64,000 nucleotides of DNA from JAUXJB01 sp965226855 (GCA_965226855.1 CBDDEE010000030.1:372001-436000), one strand, 5' to 3'; counted from the stretch's first letter, positions 25,778 to 35,293 are shown. Notes: a model not told the origin generated them from the sequence alone. Made by a program: numbers and translations.

Positions 25778-26692
25778 ATGAGCGTACTCGACGGAAAGAT
25801 CGCGATCGTCACCGGCTCCGGACGAGGAATCGGTCGGGAGATGGCACTCTACCTCGCCCGCGAGGGAGCGAGCGTGGTTGTGAACGACCTCGGTGGCGAT
25901 GTCGACGGAACCGGCGGGAGCCATGTCGCTGACGAAGTAGTTGCCGAGATCGGAGCCGCCGGTGGCACCGCGGTTGCGAACTACGACTCCGTCGCAACGG
26001 TCGAGGGCGGTCAGGGAATCTTCCAGACCGCGATCGACAACTTCGGCGGCTGCGACATCCTCATCAACAACGCGGGCATCCTGCGCGACAAGACCATCTT
26101 CAAGATGTCGGAGGAGGAGTGGGACGCCGTCATCGCCGTCCACTTGAAGGGTCACTTCTGCTGCTCCGCCCCCTTTGCGCGCTACATCCGAGACACGAAC
26201 CGTCCCGGTTGCAGGATCATCAACTTCTCTTCTGTCTCCGGGCTGTTCGGAAACTTCGGACAGGCGAACTACGGTGCCGCCAAGGCGGGGATCGCAGGCT
26301 TCACGCGCGTGCTCACGCAGGAGCTGCAGAAGTACCAGTGCACCGTCAACACCATCTCTCCCGGGGCTGCCACCCGCATGACCATCGCGCTGATGGAGGG
26401 CCGCGGCGCCGAGGTGAACCCCGATGATCCGCTAGTCGGTCCCCAGCAGATCGCGCCCGTCGTGACCTGGCTGGCGTCGGACGCCGGCCAGAAGGTGAAC
26501 GGTCAGATCATTCACGTACAAGGCGGCCAGGTCGGGATCATGCAGCAGCCCGCCGTGATCCGTTCCTTCAAGACGGATCACCTGTGGACGCTCGAAGAGC
26601 TCGACCAGCTGATTCCCACCTTGCTCGAGGCGAAGCGTGCCGCGGACGAGCGCACCGCCAAGGAAGGCGAGCCCGAGCCGCTTTCCACCTAG
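25778..26692 (+). CDS. Short-chain dehydrogenase/reductase (HSD17B4-like)
   Basis: 304 residues. NAD(P) motif TGSGRGIGREMALYL, acidic VVVNDLGGDVDGTG, NNAG in LINNAGILRDKTIFKM, catalytic Ser in IINFSSVSG and Y-x3-K in NYGAAKAG. The NDLGGD plus NNAGILRDKTIFKM pattern is that of the 3-hydroxyacyl-CoA dehydrogenase part of multifunctional beta-oxidation enzymes. A role in acyl-CoA or steroid side-chain oxidation is likely. ATG preceded by AAGGAGGA. Confidence 0.9.
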   Translation: MSVLDGKIAIVTGSGRGIGREMALYLAREGASVVVNDLGGDVDGTGGSHVADEVVAEIGAAGGTAVANYDSVATVEGGQGIFQTAIDNFGGCDILINNAGILRDKTIFKMSEEEWDAVIAVHLKGHFCCSAPFARYIRDTNRPGCRIINFSSVSGLFGNFGQANYGAAKAGIAGFTRVLTQELQKYQCTVNTISPGAATRMTIALMEGRGAEVNPDDPLVGPQQIAPVVTWLASDAGQKVNGQIIHVQGGQVGIMQQPAVIRSFKTDHLWTLEELDQLIPTLLEAKRAADERTAKEGEPEPLST

Positions 26693-26695
26693 AAA

Positions 26696-26728
26696 CCGGG
26701 CCGGAAGCCCAACGGCTGCCCGGCCCGG
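26696..26728 (+). terminator. GC-rich hairpin after the SDR gene
   Basis: Four bases after the SDR stop lies a perfect 9-bp inverted repeat, CCGGGCCGG and CCGGCCCGG, with a 15-nt loop. No T-run follows, so it may be an atypical terminator or an mRNA-stabilising stem. Confidence 0.5.
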
Positions 26729-26829
26729 CGCCTCTTCGCTGCAGGTTGACATCACTGGGCTGCCCCGTAGTGTGGCGGGCTAGCCCCTTTTCGCGGGAGC
26801 TCGCTCCTGCAAGACGACCGGGAGCCGCT

Positions 26830-28368
26830 TTGGCTGAGTACGCGACACAGATCATGGACACCACGCTGCGAGACGGCGAGCAGACGCCGAACGTGGCCTA
26901 CACACCTTCGGAGAAGCTCCAACTCGCGCGGCTCTTGCTGCGCGACGTGAAGGCGGACCGCATCGAGATCGCGAGCGCCCGGGTTTCGGAGGGCGAGGCA
27001 TTAGCGGTCCAGCGCATCACGAGCTGGGCGCGCAGAGCCCGCCTCTTGGAACGTGTCGAGATCCTCGGCTTCGTCGACGGAAAGGCCTCCGTTGACTGGA
27101 TCGTGGAGATGGGTGGGCGGGTCATCAACCTGCTCACCAAGGGCTCCCAGCGACACTGCGAAGAGCAGCTCCGGATCTCCTCTGTGGAGCACTTCGAGCG
27201 GATCGCGGAGACGCTGCGCTACGCGATCAAATGCAAGCTGGTCGTGAACGTCTATCTCGAAGATTGGTCGTCTGGCGTCCGCGACGGCTTCGACTACGTG
27301 TTCGGACACGTCAAGAACCTGGCGGGACTCGGAGTGAAGCGCGTCTACCTGGCGGACACTCTGGGGATCCTGTCGCCTCAGGAGACCGCGCGCTACGTCG
27401 GTCTCATGACGCGAACCTGGCCGGACCTGCACTTCGAGTTTCACGGCCACAACGACTACGGGCTCGCGAACGCGAACTGCCTCGCCGCCATCGAGTCTGG
27501 TGCCCGTGGGCTACACACCAGCGTGAACGGGATGGGGGAGCGGGCCGGGAACACGCGCCTCGCCGAGATCGTTGCGTGCCTCCGCGACCTGACCTCGACC
27601 AGGACGCAGGTCGACGAGAGCAAGCTCACAGCAGTCAGCCAGATGGTGGCGACCTTCTCGGGCAAACAGATCGCCGACAACTCACCCGTAATCGGTCGAG
27701 ACGTGTTCACGCAGACGGCCGGTATTCACGCGGATGGGGACTGGAAGGCCGAGCTCTACGCGAACAAGCTGCTGCCGCGCCGCTTCGGGCGGCGCCGGCA
27801 CTACGCGCTCGGAAAGATGGCCGGCAAGGCATCGCTCGACCAGAATCTCAAGGTACTCGGGATCAAGCTCCAGCCGGAAAAGCGCGATCTCGTGCTCGAG
27901 CGCGTCGTCGAGCTCGGCGACAAGAAGCACACCGTGACCATCGCCGACCTGCCGCTGATCATCGCCGACGTGCTCAAGACCCCGGAAAATCAGCTCATGC
28001 GCGTCGAGAGCTGGGACATACACTCGACCAGCTCCGCGCTCCCCAAAGCCTCCATGTCGCTCTCCTTCCAGGGCAAGGTGGCGCACGGCGAGTCCAACGG
28101 GGACGGCGGGTACGACGCCTTCATGAGGGCCCTAGCGAAGGCCGCGCGCAGCTTCGAGCTCAAGCTGCCGCAGCTCGTCGACTACCAGGTGCGCATTCCG
28201 CCAGGTGGTAAGACCGGAGCGCTCGTGGAAACACTGATCACCTGGCAGAGAAGCTCCCGTTCCACCCCGTTCACCACGCTCGGCGTCGACTCCGACCAGC
28301 TCGGGGCAGCCGTGATCTCCACCGAGAAGATGTTGAATCTCGTCGTACAGTCACCGTCACACCCCTGA
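26830..28368 (+). CDS. cimA: (R)-citramalate synthase, Leptospira type
   Basis: 512 residues, TTG start. It condenses pyruvate and acetyl-CoA to citramalate, the entry to threonine-independent isoleucine synthesis. The HMGL-like TIM barrel shows MDTTLRDGEQTPNVAYTPSEK, DRIEIASARVSEGE, GFVDGKASVDWI and NLLTKGS, the metal residues in FEFHGHNDYGLA, and NGMGERAGNT. After ADNSPVIGRDVFTQTAGIHADGD comes a LeuA-type regulatory domain ending VRIPPGGKTGALVET. The barrel sequence follows the Leptospira enzyme more closely than LeuA. The TTG was preferred because it directly precedes AEYATQIMDTT. Confidence 0.9.
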   Translation: MAEYATQIMDTTLRDGEQTPNVAYTPSEKLQLARLLLRDVKADRIEIASARVSEGEALAVQRITSWARRARLLERVEILGFVDGKASVDWIVEMGGRVINLLTKGSQRHCEEQLRISSVEHFERIAETLRYAIKCKLVVNVYLEDWSSGVRDGFDYVFGHVKNLAGLGVKRVYLADTLGILSPQETARYVGLMTRTWPDLHFEFHGHNDYGLANANCLAAIESGARGLHTSVNGMGERAGNTRLAEIVACLRDLTSTRTQVDESKLTAVSQMVATFSGKQIADNSPVIGRDVFTQTAGIHADGDWKAELYANKLLPRRFGRRRHYALGKMAGKASLDQNLKVLGIKLQPEKRDLVLERVVELGDKKHTVTIADLPLIIADVLKTPENQLMRVESWDIHSTSSALPKASMSLSFQGKVAHGESNGDGGYDAFMRALAKAARSFELKLPQLVDYQVRIPPGGKTGALVETLITWQRSSRSTPFTTLGVDSDQLGAAVISTEKMLNLVVQSPSHP

Positions 28369-28378
28369 GGGACGTGAC

Positions 28379-29311
28379 GTGAGACCCAGGCACCCTCTCG
28401 CCCTGCTGCTCTGTGTGCTCGGTGGGCTGCTCGGCTCCTGCGGGAAGGCTCCCGAGACCGCCCCGCGCTACGAAGCTACGGAGGGCATCCTCGAAGTCAT
28501 CTCGGTCCTCCGGCTTCACGTCGAGGACGACACGTATCGGTTCCCGCCCGCACGCGACTTCACCGGGAAGAATGTCTACCGCGCCTCCCTCAACCGCCTC
28601 GAGAGCATGGAGGAGGCCTACGCACAGAAACTCGCCTCCGGGTATCTGCTCGACGTGGTGCTCTTTGCGAAGGGACGCGCCCTGGAACGCATCCGCGAGT
28701 ACGAGCTTGCAGCCAGACACTACCAGCGGGTGAGCATCATGGACTCCGTCCTGGTCGCGCCGGCAACGATCGGGAACGAGATCTGTACCCGCTTGCTCGC
28801 CGCGAGCACTCTCGCGCCAAGACCGGAGAGCACTCCGGAAGAGGCGATGCGAGTCTTCGACGAGCGCCGCGCTGCACTCGAAGGGCTGCTCGACGAGGAG
28901 GCCGGCACCCACTACGCCTTCGTCGTGATGGAGGAGCTCGAACGCGCCGATGCGAGTCGCGCGTCGAGCTTCGCGATCCGAGCAAGCGCAAACCCACTCC
29001 TCGATCAGGTGGCGCTCGAACAATTCCGCGTGCTCGTCGCAAATCATCGCGACAGCCGCAATCGTTACCGCCACCTACTCGATCTCGCGGACTTCTACGC
29101 GGTCCTATCGCGGCGGTACGTTCGCGAGGCCGCGCCCCCATCCTTGCGCTTCGATCCCGCAACCTTCGACGAGTACGCCTTCAACGCCACGCGTCTGTAC
29201 GAGACCGTGTCACAGCAGGACGGAGGCATCGAGAAGGTGGAGGCGACCCGCAAGCTCGAGGCCTTCCTCGCGTTCCAGCTGCAGGTGCACGATGAGAAGC
29301 TGCAGCACTGA
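28379..29311 (+). CDS. Lipoprotein of unknown function, helical
   Basis: 310 residues, GTG start 10 nt after the citramalate synthase stop. Signal peptide with lipobox L-L-G-S-C near residue 20. The mature part is entirely helical and TPR-like in places (VVLFAKGRALERIREYELAARHYQRVS). No family recognised. It overlaps the next lipoprotein gene by 20 nt, so the two are probably partners in one envelope complex. Confidence 0.65.
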   Translation: MRPRHPLALLLCVLGGLLGSCGKAPETAPRYEATEGILEVISVLRLHVEDDTYRFPPARDFTGKNVYRASLNRLESMEEAYAQKLASGYLLDVVLFAKGRALERIREYELAARHYQRVSIMDSVLVAPATIGNEICTRLLAASTLAPRPESTPEEAMRVFDERRAALEGLLDEEAGTHYAFVVMEELERADASRASSFAIRASANPLLDQVALEQFRVLVANHRDSRNRYRHLLDLADFYAVLSRRYVREAAPPSLRFDPATFDEYAFNATRLYETVSQQDGGIEKVEATRKLEAFLAFQLQVHDEKLQH

Positions 29312-31544
29312 GTCGCGGCGGCGCGGCGTGAGCAGCGCCTGGCTTGCGCTGGCGGTCATGCTCGCGGCCTGCAGCGGCGGGCGCGGTCCCGCGCCGAGCG
29401 AGCTCGATCCGCTGACCAGGAGACGCCCCCCGCGTCCCGTTCTCGCCGACGAGGCGGAGAAGACCGCCGCCAACCTGGCTGCACTGGCGCTTGCAGACGA
29501 CCTGGTGTCGGCGCGAGTCGAGCTCGAGCAGCTGCGCCGCGGACCCCACACGGGCCTTGCGGACAACGCAGAGGATGTACTCAACGCCGCAAGGGGCGAG
29601 CGCGCCTACGTGCAGCTTTCGGAGCAGATGCTCAAGCACGACGACCTCGACCCGGCGCTCCGGCTCCGGCTCGAGCGCTATCTCGATGAGCAGCCGCTGC
29701 AGAGCGCCAAAGACTCGTTGGCGGACAACCAACGCTACAGGGTCGGCTCCATGTTCAACCGGGCCGTCGCTCCCCTGTCCCGTCTCAGCGTCGGTGCCGC
29801 GCTCAACCCGATCGAGACGGCACGCTCGACGGTGGCGTCGATTCGCGTACTCACTTCGTTCCCCGACGTCACCCCCTGGGAGCGGAAAGCGCTCCACGAG
29901 TGGGAAGGGTACCTGAAGGAGTACCCCGACACGCCCGAGGCGGAGGAGCTGGTCGAACGCGTCCAGCGCTACCGTGCGAAGCGCACGGCCTTCCTGCACG
30001 GCAAGGCAATGAAGGCGGCAGAGCGGGCACACGAGGCCCGCTCCTCCGCCGCCACCCTGGCGCACCTCGACCGGGCGGACCGGCTCAGCCCCGCAACCGA
30101 CCGGTCCGCCGAGCTGCGCGGTCTCGCCAACCAGCGGCATGCGGCCAGACAGCGGGCGCTGCGCGAGAGCTGGAACGCGTCCGCCCTGGCGCCCACACCT
30201 CTGGACTCCGAGGCGAGCCGCGACTTCGAGAGCCTGTCCATCGCCGTGCTGAGCGCGCCGCCTGCGCGGATCGCCGAGCTCGCGCGCGCCTGGAGACGGG
30301 AGCAAGATCCTGGACTACTCGCCGACGAGCTGGCCTTCATCGAGAGCCTCGCGGCGCGCCTTAGCGACGAAGAGGACCAGTTCACGCATGGGATGCTGCA
30401 GGTCGCTCGTACCCGAGATTCGAACATGTCCCGACACGCGGGCGCGCTCCTCGCCTCACTGGATCAGAACCCGTACGGCTACTACGAAAGCGCCGTTCGC
30501 GCCGACCGACGCCAGCGTCGGAGCTGGGTCCTGTTCGGCCGGCGCAGCTGGAGACCGTCGCGAGACACGTTCCCCATGCCCGTGGAGGTCCTGCTCGGGC
30601 TTCCCGGTCGGGTCGTCGCCTTCATCGTCTTCCCGATCCGGTTGATCCGCTACCCGGCGACACGAAGCCGCTTTGGTGACACCGTGATCGCCACGGGCGA
30701 GCACTACCTCGGGCGCTTTCCCGAGGGCGCCCACGCGGAGGAGGTGAACCAGAGACTGGAATCCCTCTACGCGCAGCGCGGCCGCTGGCTCAGCGCGCTC
30801 GAGCGCCATCTGGCAAGAGAGCGAATCGATCCCGGCCGCGTCGAGAAGTACCGCCACAGGATCGCGGAGCGAACCCTGATGGCGGCGGAAGCCCAGCAGC
30901 GCATCGACGTCCAGATCGCGCTCCTGCGCGCGATCATCGTCGAGTACCCCGAGACCGACGCTTCGAAAGGCGCTCGCGACGCACTGCGCGAGGCCATGAG
31001 CCGGGCTTCTGCACAGCGGATCCGCGTCTCGCGCGGCTTCCTGCGCGAGTTTCCAGAGCTGTGGGGGCCGGCTGCCCTCGGCTTACGACCCGAGCTTTTC
31101 GACGGCGATGACGACAACGGAGAGCTCGACGAGGACGGCATCTTCCTGCTGGGCCGCACGTACGTGGAGATCTCGCTGGAAGGGCGCGACCCGCTCGTCC
31201 GCTCGATCCCACCTGAGCAGTTTGCACACTTCGTGGCGCTGCTCGAGGAGGCCAGCTATCACCAGCTGGCGACCGATGCCCGCGAGCAGCCCCAGCCCGA
31301 TCCGCAGCGGGACCTGTTCTTCGAACGGGCGCGCCTCGGGCTGCTCGACACTGCCGATCTGCGCCCCACGGCGCGCTCCAGGGCAGAGTTCCTGAGCACC
31401 CAGGAGAAACATGGAAGCGTGCGCCGGCGCAACGTTCTCCCCGTCGAGCTCGTCTTGCGCGGAGACCTGGACCACCTGGGGCTGGCTGCCTTCCCGCGCA
31501 TCCGGCTGCCCAGAGAGGAGCCGGACGCGTTCCTATTCAAGTAA
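29292..31544 (+). CDS. Large lipoprotein of unknown function
   Basis: 750 residues from the ATG at 29292. Lipobox L-A-A-C at about residue 26 (ALAVMLAACSGG). Long helical repeats (EGYLKEYPDTPEAEELVERVQRY), a hydrophobic patch at about 425-450 (VEVLLGLPGRVVAFIVFPIRL) and a C-terminal domain ending in a beta-rich stretch (VLPVELVLRGDLDHLGLAAF). No recognised family; TPR-like tracts suggest a scaffold. Coupled with the preceding lipoprotein. I rejected the much longer reading from 28950 because it overlaps the first lipoprotein. Confidence 0.65.
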   Translation: MRSCSTESRRRGVSSAWLALAVMLAACSGGRGPAPSELDPLTRRRPPRPVLADEAEKTAANLAALALADDLVSARVELEQLRRGPHTGLADNAEDVLNAARGERAYVQLSEQMLKHDDLDPALRLRLERYLDEQPLQSAKDSLADNQRYRVGSMFNRAVAPLSRLSVGAALNPIETARSTVASIRVLTSFPDVTPWERKALHEWEGYLKEYPDTPEAEELVERVQRYRAKRTAFLHGKAMKAAERAHEARSSAATLAHLDRADRLSPATDRSAELRGLANQRHAARQRALRESWNASALAPTPLDSEASRDFESLSIAVLSAPPARIAELARAWRREQDPGLLADELAFIESLAARLSDEEDQFTHGMLQVARTRDSNMSRHAGALLASLDQNPYGYYESAVRADRRQRRSWVLFGRRSWRPSRDTFPMPVEVLLGLPGRVVAFIVFPIRLIRYPATRSRFGDTVIATGEHYLGRFPEGAHAEEVNQRLESLYAQRGRWLSALERHLARERIDPGRVEKYRHRIAERTLMAAEAQQRIDVQIALLRAIIVEYPETDASKGARDALREAMSRASAQRIRVSRGFLREFPELWGPAALGLRPELFDGDDDNGELDEDGIFLLGRTYVEISLEGRDPLVRSIPPEQFAHFVALLEEASYHQLATDAREQPQPDPQRDLFFERARLGLLDTADLRPTARSRAEFLSTQEKHGSVRRRNVLPVELVLRGDLDHLGLAAFPRIRLPREEPDAFLFK

Positions 31545-31546
31545 CT

Positions 31547-31945
31547 TCAGCGCGTCTTCTCGGCTGCGCGTTCCAAGAACTGGGCGAGAGACTTCAGCAC
31601 GAAGCGCTCGTGCGTGCCCGCCGCGATCAGCTCGACGTCGTCACTGGCCTCGACCTGGAACACTAGCCGCCGGCGGTCCACCTCGATCAGGCGCGCCCGC
31701 GCGGTGACTATCAGACCCACCGGTGTGGGCGCCTTGTGCTCTACGTCCAGACGCGTGCCCACGGTGCCGGCCCCGGGCTCGAGCGCGGGCGCGACACAGC
31801 GGATCGCCGTCTCCTCGAGCAGCGCCACGAGCATGGGCGTCGCGAACACGAGCGCCCCCGGATTCCCGTAGCGGTCGGCCGTCAGCTCCGGCGTCACCTC
31901 GCGCTTTAGCTCGAACTCACGGCCCGCCTCCAGCACCTCCGCCAT
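31547..31945 (-). CDS. FlK-like hotdog thioesterase
   Basis: 132 residues. Sequence of the fluoroacetyl-CoA thioesterase (FlK)-like family: FATPMLVALLEETAIRCVAPALE, TVGTRLDVEHKAPTPVGLIVTARARL and VEASDDVELIAAGTHERFVL. The Thr (ATP), Glu (EE) and His (EH) positions match the catalytic Thr, Glu and His of FlK. It cleaves small acyl-CoA thioesters. The start ATG at 31945 removes a long upstream reading that lies antisense to the Rieske gene. Convergent with the large lipoprotein gene. Confidence 0.82.
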   Translation of the reverse strand: MAEVLEAGREFELKREVTPELTADRYGNPGALVFATPMLVALLEETAIRCVAPALEPGAGTVGTRLDVEHKAPTPVGLIVTARARLIEVDRRRLVFQVEASDDVELIAAGTHERFVLKSLAQFLERAAEKTR

Positions 31946-32083
31946 CGCCCGACCTCCTTTTGCTGCCACTAGGGTACTCGAGACGGCTCTCGCTCTCAGT
32001 ATTGACGCAGAGTTTCCCTTCCGTGTAGATTTTTTCTCATCGGAAATGGAGTTCGGGTTGAATCCATGCCCGAAGGAGGCGAC

Positions 32084-33367
32084 ATGTCCGTGAACGCTAT
32101 CGACTACGACGGCCTCGTCGAGGAGGCGCGAGTCCACGGGGACTGCTACGTCGATCCGGCAATCTTCGACGACGAGCTCGAGCGAATCTTCTACCGGAGC
32201 TGGGTCTACGTCGGCCACGAGGCCGAGGTCCCCGACCCCGGCGACTTCAAGCAGGGGTGGATAGGGCGCCAGTCGGTGCTCCTGATTCGCGGCGAGGACC
32301 GGGAGGTGCGCGTGCTGATGAACCGCTGCGCGCACCGTGCGGCCACGCTCTGCCAGACCTATCGCGGGAATGCCCGGGTCCTGCGCTGTGCGTACCACGG
32401 CTGGAGCTACGGCTGCGATGGGCGCCTGCGGGGTATGCCCTATGCCGACGGATACGGGCCGAACCTCGACAAGGACCAGTGGAGTCTGACGTCGCCGCCG
32501 CGCGTGGATCGCTATCGCGGGTTCGTGTTCGCCAGCGTCGCCTGCGAGGGCGTGTCGCTCGCCGAGCATCTGGGTCGGCCGGTGATGGAGCAGCTCGACC
32601 TGTTCTGCGACCTCTCGCCCCAGGGTGAGCTGCTCGCTTGCTCGGGGACCAACAAGTACGGGTACGACGCGAACTGGAAGCTTCAGATGGAGAACTCCAT
32701 CGACGGCTACCACCCGAACTTCGCCCACCAGGCGTTCTTCCAGGTGATCCAGCAGCGCACGGGTGCGAGGATCGACCTCTTCGCGGGCAACTCCGCCTGC
32801 CGGACGCGCGATCTCGGCCGCGGACACAGCATGCTCGAGTACCCCGCACTGAACCTGGCCAGCCCGGATGCGCGGCCCTCGGAGCTTCTCAAGCGGTCGG
32901 CCTGGGGCGAGCGCTATTGGGACGACATGGTCGCCGGTCACGGGGAGCGCCGCGCCGAGGAGGTGATCCGGAGCGGGGGCACCCACATGCACGTGTTCCC
33001 GAACCTGGTGGTGCTGCAGAACCAGCTCCGGACGATCCGGCCGGTCAATGTCGACCGGACCGAGGTGCTGCTGAGCCCCGTCCTCTTGGCGGGTGCGCCC
33101 GACGAGCTGAACGCCGAGCGGCTACGCGCGCACGAGACCTTCTACGGTCCCGCGGGCGGGGGCGTGCCCGACGACATCGAGATGTTCATTCGAGTCCGCG
33201 CGGGCCTCGAGTGCCGGGTGGATCCTTGGCTTCGCTTCGAGCGCGGGCTGCACCGAGAGAAGACCGACGCCGACGGCACGCGCTACGGCCAGATGACCGA
33301 CGAGGTCCCGCAGCGCGCGATGTGGCGCCACTGGAAGCGTCTGATGACGGGCGAGGCCGAGGTGTGA
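32084..33367 (+). CDS. Rieske ring-hydroxylating dioxygenase, alpha subunit
   Basis: 427 residues; the ATG at 32084 is preceded by GAAGGAGG. Rieske cluster C-x-H ... C-x2-H in NRCAHRAATLCQ and RCAYHGWSY, then the mononuclear iron site ENSIDGYHPNFAHQAFF (Asp, two His). This is the catalytic subunit that dihydroxylates aromatic rings. The beta subunit overlaps it directly (GTGA). No ferredoxin or reductase gene is nearby, so electron supply must come from elsewhere. The substrate is unknown; aromatic or hydroaromatic acids are typical for this branch. Confidence 0.93.
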   Translation: MSVNAIDYDGLVEEARVHGDCYVDPAIFDDELERIFYRSWVYVGHEAEVPDPGDFKQGWIGRQSVLLIRGEDREVRVLMNRCAHRAATLCQTYRGNARVLRCAYHGWSYGCDGRLRGMPYADGYGPNLDKDQWSLTSPPRVDRYRGFVFASVACEGVSLAEHLGRPVMEQLDLFCDLSPQGELLACSGTNKYGYDANWKLQMENSIDGYHPNFAHQAFFQVIQQRTGARIDLFAGNSACRTRDLGRGHSMLEYPALNLASPDARPSELLKRSAWGERYWDDMVAGHGERRAEEVIRSGGTHMHVFPNLVVLQNQLRTIRPVNVDRTEVLLSPVLLAGAPDELNAERLRAHETFYGPAGGGVPDDIEMFIRVRAGLECRVDPWLRFERGLHREKTDADGTRYGQMTDEVPQRAMWRHWKRLMTGEAEV

Positions 33368-33837
33368 ACGTCGATCGCGCAGCGGTCGAGTCGTTCCTGT
33401 ACCGCGAAGCCCGGCTGATGGACGAGAGCCGCTACAAGGAGTGGCTCGACTTGTTCACCGAGGACGCGCTCTACTGGATCCCCTCGAATCACGAAGACGT
33501 GGACCCGCAGAGACACGTTTCGATCGTGTACGCCCACAGGCCTCAGCTCGAGGCGCAGGTCGCCCGGCTCGAGACCGGCAACGCCCATACGCAGGTGCCG
33601 CCCTCGCGAATGCGCCGCGTCGTGTCCAACGTCGAGGTCGAGCCGGGCGAGAACGGCGAGATACTCGCCCACGCCGTCTTCAGCCTGACCGAGTTGCGCC
33701 GGGGAGCGCAGCATTCCGTGGCGGGCCGCTCGAGCTACCGGCTGCGCCCGGAGGGAGACGACTTTCGGATTGCCTACAAGAAGGTCGAGCTGGTGGCCAT
33801 CGACGAAGTGATCGACAACCTGACGTTCCTCATCTAG
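33364..33837 (+). CDS. Ring-hydroxylating dioxygenase, beta subunit
   Basis: 157 residues, GTG start overlapping the alpha stop. Cystatin-like (NTF2) fold: VESFLYREARLMDESRYKEWLDLFTEDALYWIP, HTQVPPSRMRRVVSNVEV and FRIAYKKVELVAIDEVIDNLTFLI, typical of the non-catalytic structural subunit that forms an alpha3beta3 hexamer. Confidence 0.93.
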   Translation: MNVDRAAVESFLYREARLMDESRYKEWLDLFTEDALYWIPSNHEDVDPQRHVSIVYAHRPQLEAQVARLETGNAHTQVPPSRMRRVVSNVEVEPGENGEILAHAVFSLTELRRGAQHSVAGRSSYRLRPEGDDFRIAYKKVELVAIDEVIDNLTFLI

Positions 33838-33867
33838 CGGGGATCGAGAGCAAGGCCAGCTGAAAGC

Positions 33868-35160
33868 CTAGAGCGGGCGGCCGGACTCCGCGATTGCGCG
33901 CGCGACCGACGCCTCGGTCTCATTGTTGATCGCGCTGATCTCGTCCCAGGAGTAGCCCAGGTCGAGAAAGACCTCTTCGGTGTGCTGGCCCGGTTCGGGT
34001 GAGGGACCCTTGGCCGACCCCGGCGTCTCACTGAGCTGGACGACGTTTCCGACCACCCTGGTAGGCCCGATCCCCGAAATGTCCATCTCGACAACGTAGT
34101 CGTTCGCAAGCGCCTGCGGGTCGTTCAGCACGTCGTCGTGGCTGAAGATGCGGTTCCAGATGATCTCGGGTTCCGAGTCCAGGAACGCCTCCCAGTCCTT
34201 CAGGGACTTTCGCAAGAAGGCACGCCGGAGACGCTCGCGCAAGTCGTCGTAGTCCGTGTCAGGGTCGTGCATGCCGATGCGCCGCGCCACGTCGTGCCAC
34301 TGCTCGTCGGCCCCCAGCGCGGGCTCGCCGGCGAACTCGCACAGCGCGACCCAGGCCGGCGTGGTGAGCGGAAACGCCATGAAGAGGTAGTCTTGGTCGG
34401 CAGTCTCGTAGATCCCGTACATGCCGGGAACTCCGCCGTGGTGGGCGCCGGCGCGGCGCAGCGACTGACCGGTCGCGCCCGCATGCGCGATCTCCCACAT
34501 CTGGAGCCACAGCTGGGTGCCATAGCCCGAGGTGTTCACCTTCTGCCCGACACCGTGGCGCTCGCGCGCGAGGAGTCCGGTGAGGATGCCGAGGGCGAGC
34601 TGCATGCCGCCAGCGGTGTCGGCAATGATCCCGCCGGCGGCCGTCGGCGGGCCGCCGGGGTCGCCTGTCAAATGGGGGAGTCCGCCGCGCGCCTGGGCGG
34701 CGCCGTCGACCATCGCCTTGTCCGCGAGCGGTCCCCGGGGGCCGAAGCCGTTGACGGCTGCATAGATGAGCTGCGGGTTCAGCGCGCGCAGCGTCTCGTA
34801 GCCAAACCCGAGCCGCTCCATCGCCGACTCGCGGTAGTTCGTCAGGAAGACGTCCGAGCGCTCGATCAGCCGGTAGAGCGCGGACCGCCCGAGCTCTCCC
34901 CCCGCGTCGATACGCAGCATCTTCTTGCCGCGGTTCACGGCGACGAACTGCGTACCGTGCGCCTCTGGCGGGTGGGTGTTGTTCGCCCCGCGCAGAAAGC
35001 GCGTCGCCTCTCCGGTCGGGCGCTCGACCTTGATCACCTCGGCGCCCATGTCCGAGAGATAGAGCCCTGCAGCGGGCCCCTGAACGGCCGTCGTCATTTC
35101 GACCACCCGGTAGCCGGACAATGGTTCGGGCATTTGAGCCTCTAGCGTATCCCCGGTCAT
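33868..35160 (-). CDS. CaiB/BaiF (family III) CoA-transferase
   Basis: 430 residues (a second ATG nine codons in is also possible). Family features: GYRVVEMTTAVQGPAAGLYLSDMGAEVIKVERP, FVAVNRGKKMLRIDAG and DVFLTNYRESAMERLGFGYETLRALNP; the expected catalytic Asp falls in MVDGAAQARGG. It transfers CoA to a carboxylic acid, consistent with activating the product of the neighbouring Rieske oxygenase (inference). Convergent with the beta-subunit gene and divergent from the CmcJ-like gene. Confidence 0.9.
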   Translation of the reverse strand: MTGDTLEAQMPEPLSGYRVVEMTTAVQGPAAGLYLSDMGAEVIKVERPTGEATRFLRGANNTHPPEAHGTQFVAVNRGKKMLRIDAGGELGRSALYRLIERSDVFLTNYRESAMERLGFGYETLRALNPQLIYAAVNGFGPRGPLADKAMVDGAAQARGGLPHLTGDPGGPPTAAGGIIADTAGGMQLALGILTGLLARERHGVGQKVNTSGYGTQLWLQMWEIAHAGATGQSLRRAGAHHGGVPGMYGIYETADQDYLFMAFPLTTPAWVALCEFAGEPALGADEQWHDVARRIGMHDPDTDYDDLRERLRRAFLRKSLKDWEAFLDSEPEIIWNRIFSHDDVLNDPQALANDYVVEMDISGIGPTRVVGNVVQLSETPGSAKGPSPEPGQHTEEVFLDLGYSWDEISAINNETEASVARAIAESGRPL

Positions 35161-35293
35161 TCTACAGCATGAACACGCCGTCTCCTCCAGCTCGGCGCCC
35201 CGTGGTGGAGTCGGCAGTCCAGCCGTTACAACGCGGGGAGAGGCGGCACGATATATGATGCATGGGTTTTAGCGTACAGGGGCAAGGTCGAGC

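Noticed and set aside
31946..32992. Long N-terminal extension of the thioesterase
   Set aside because: It lies antisense to the Rieske alpha gene and has shadow-like composition.
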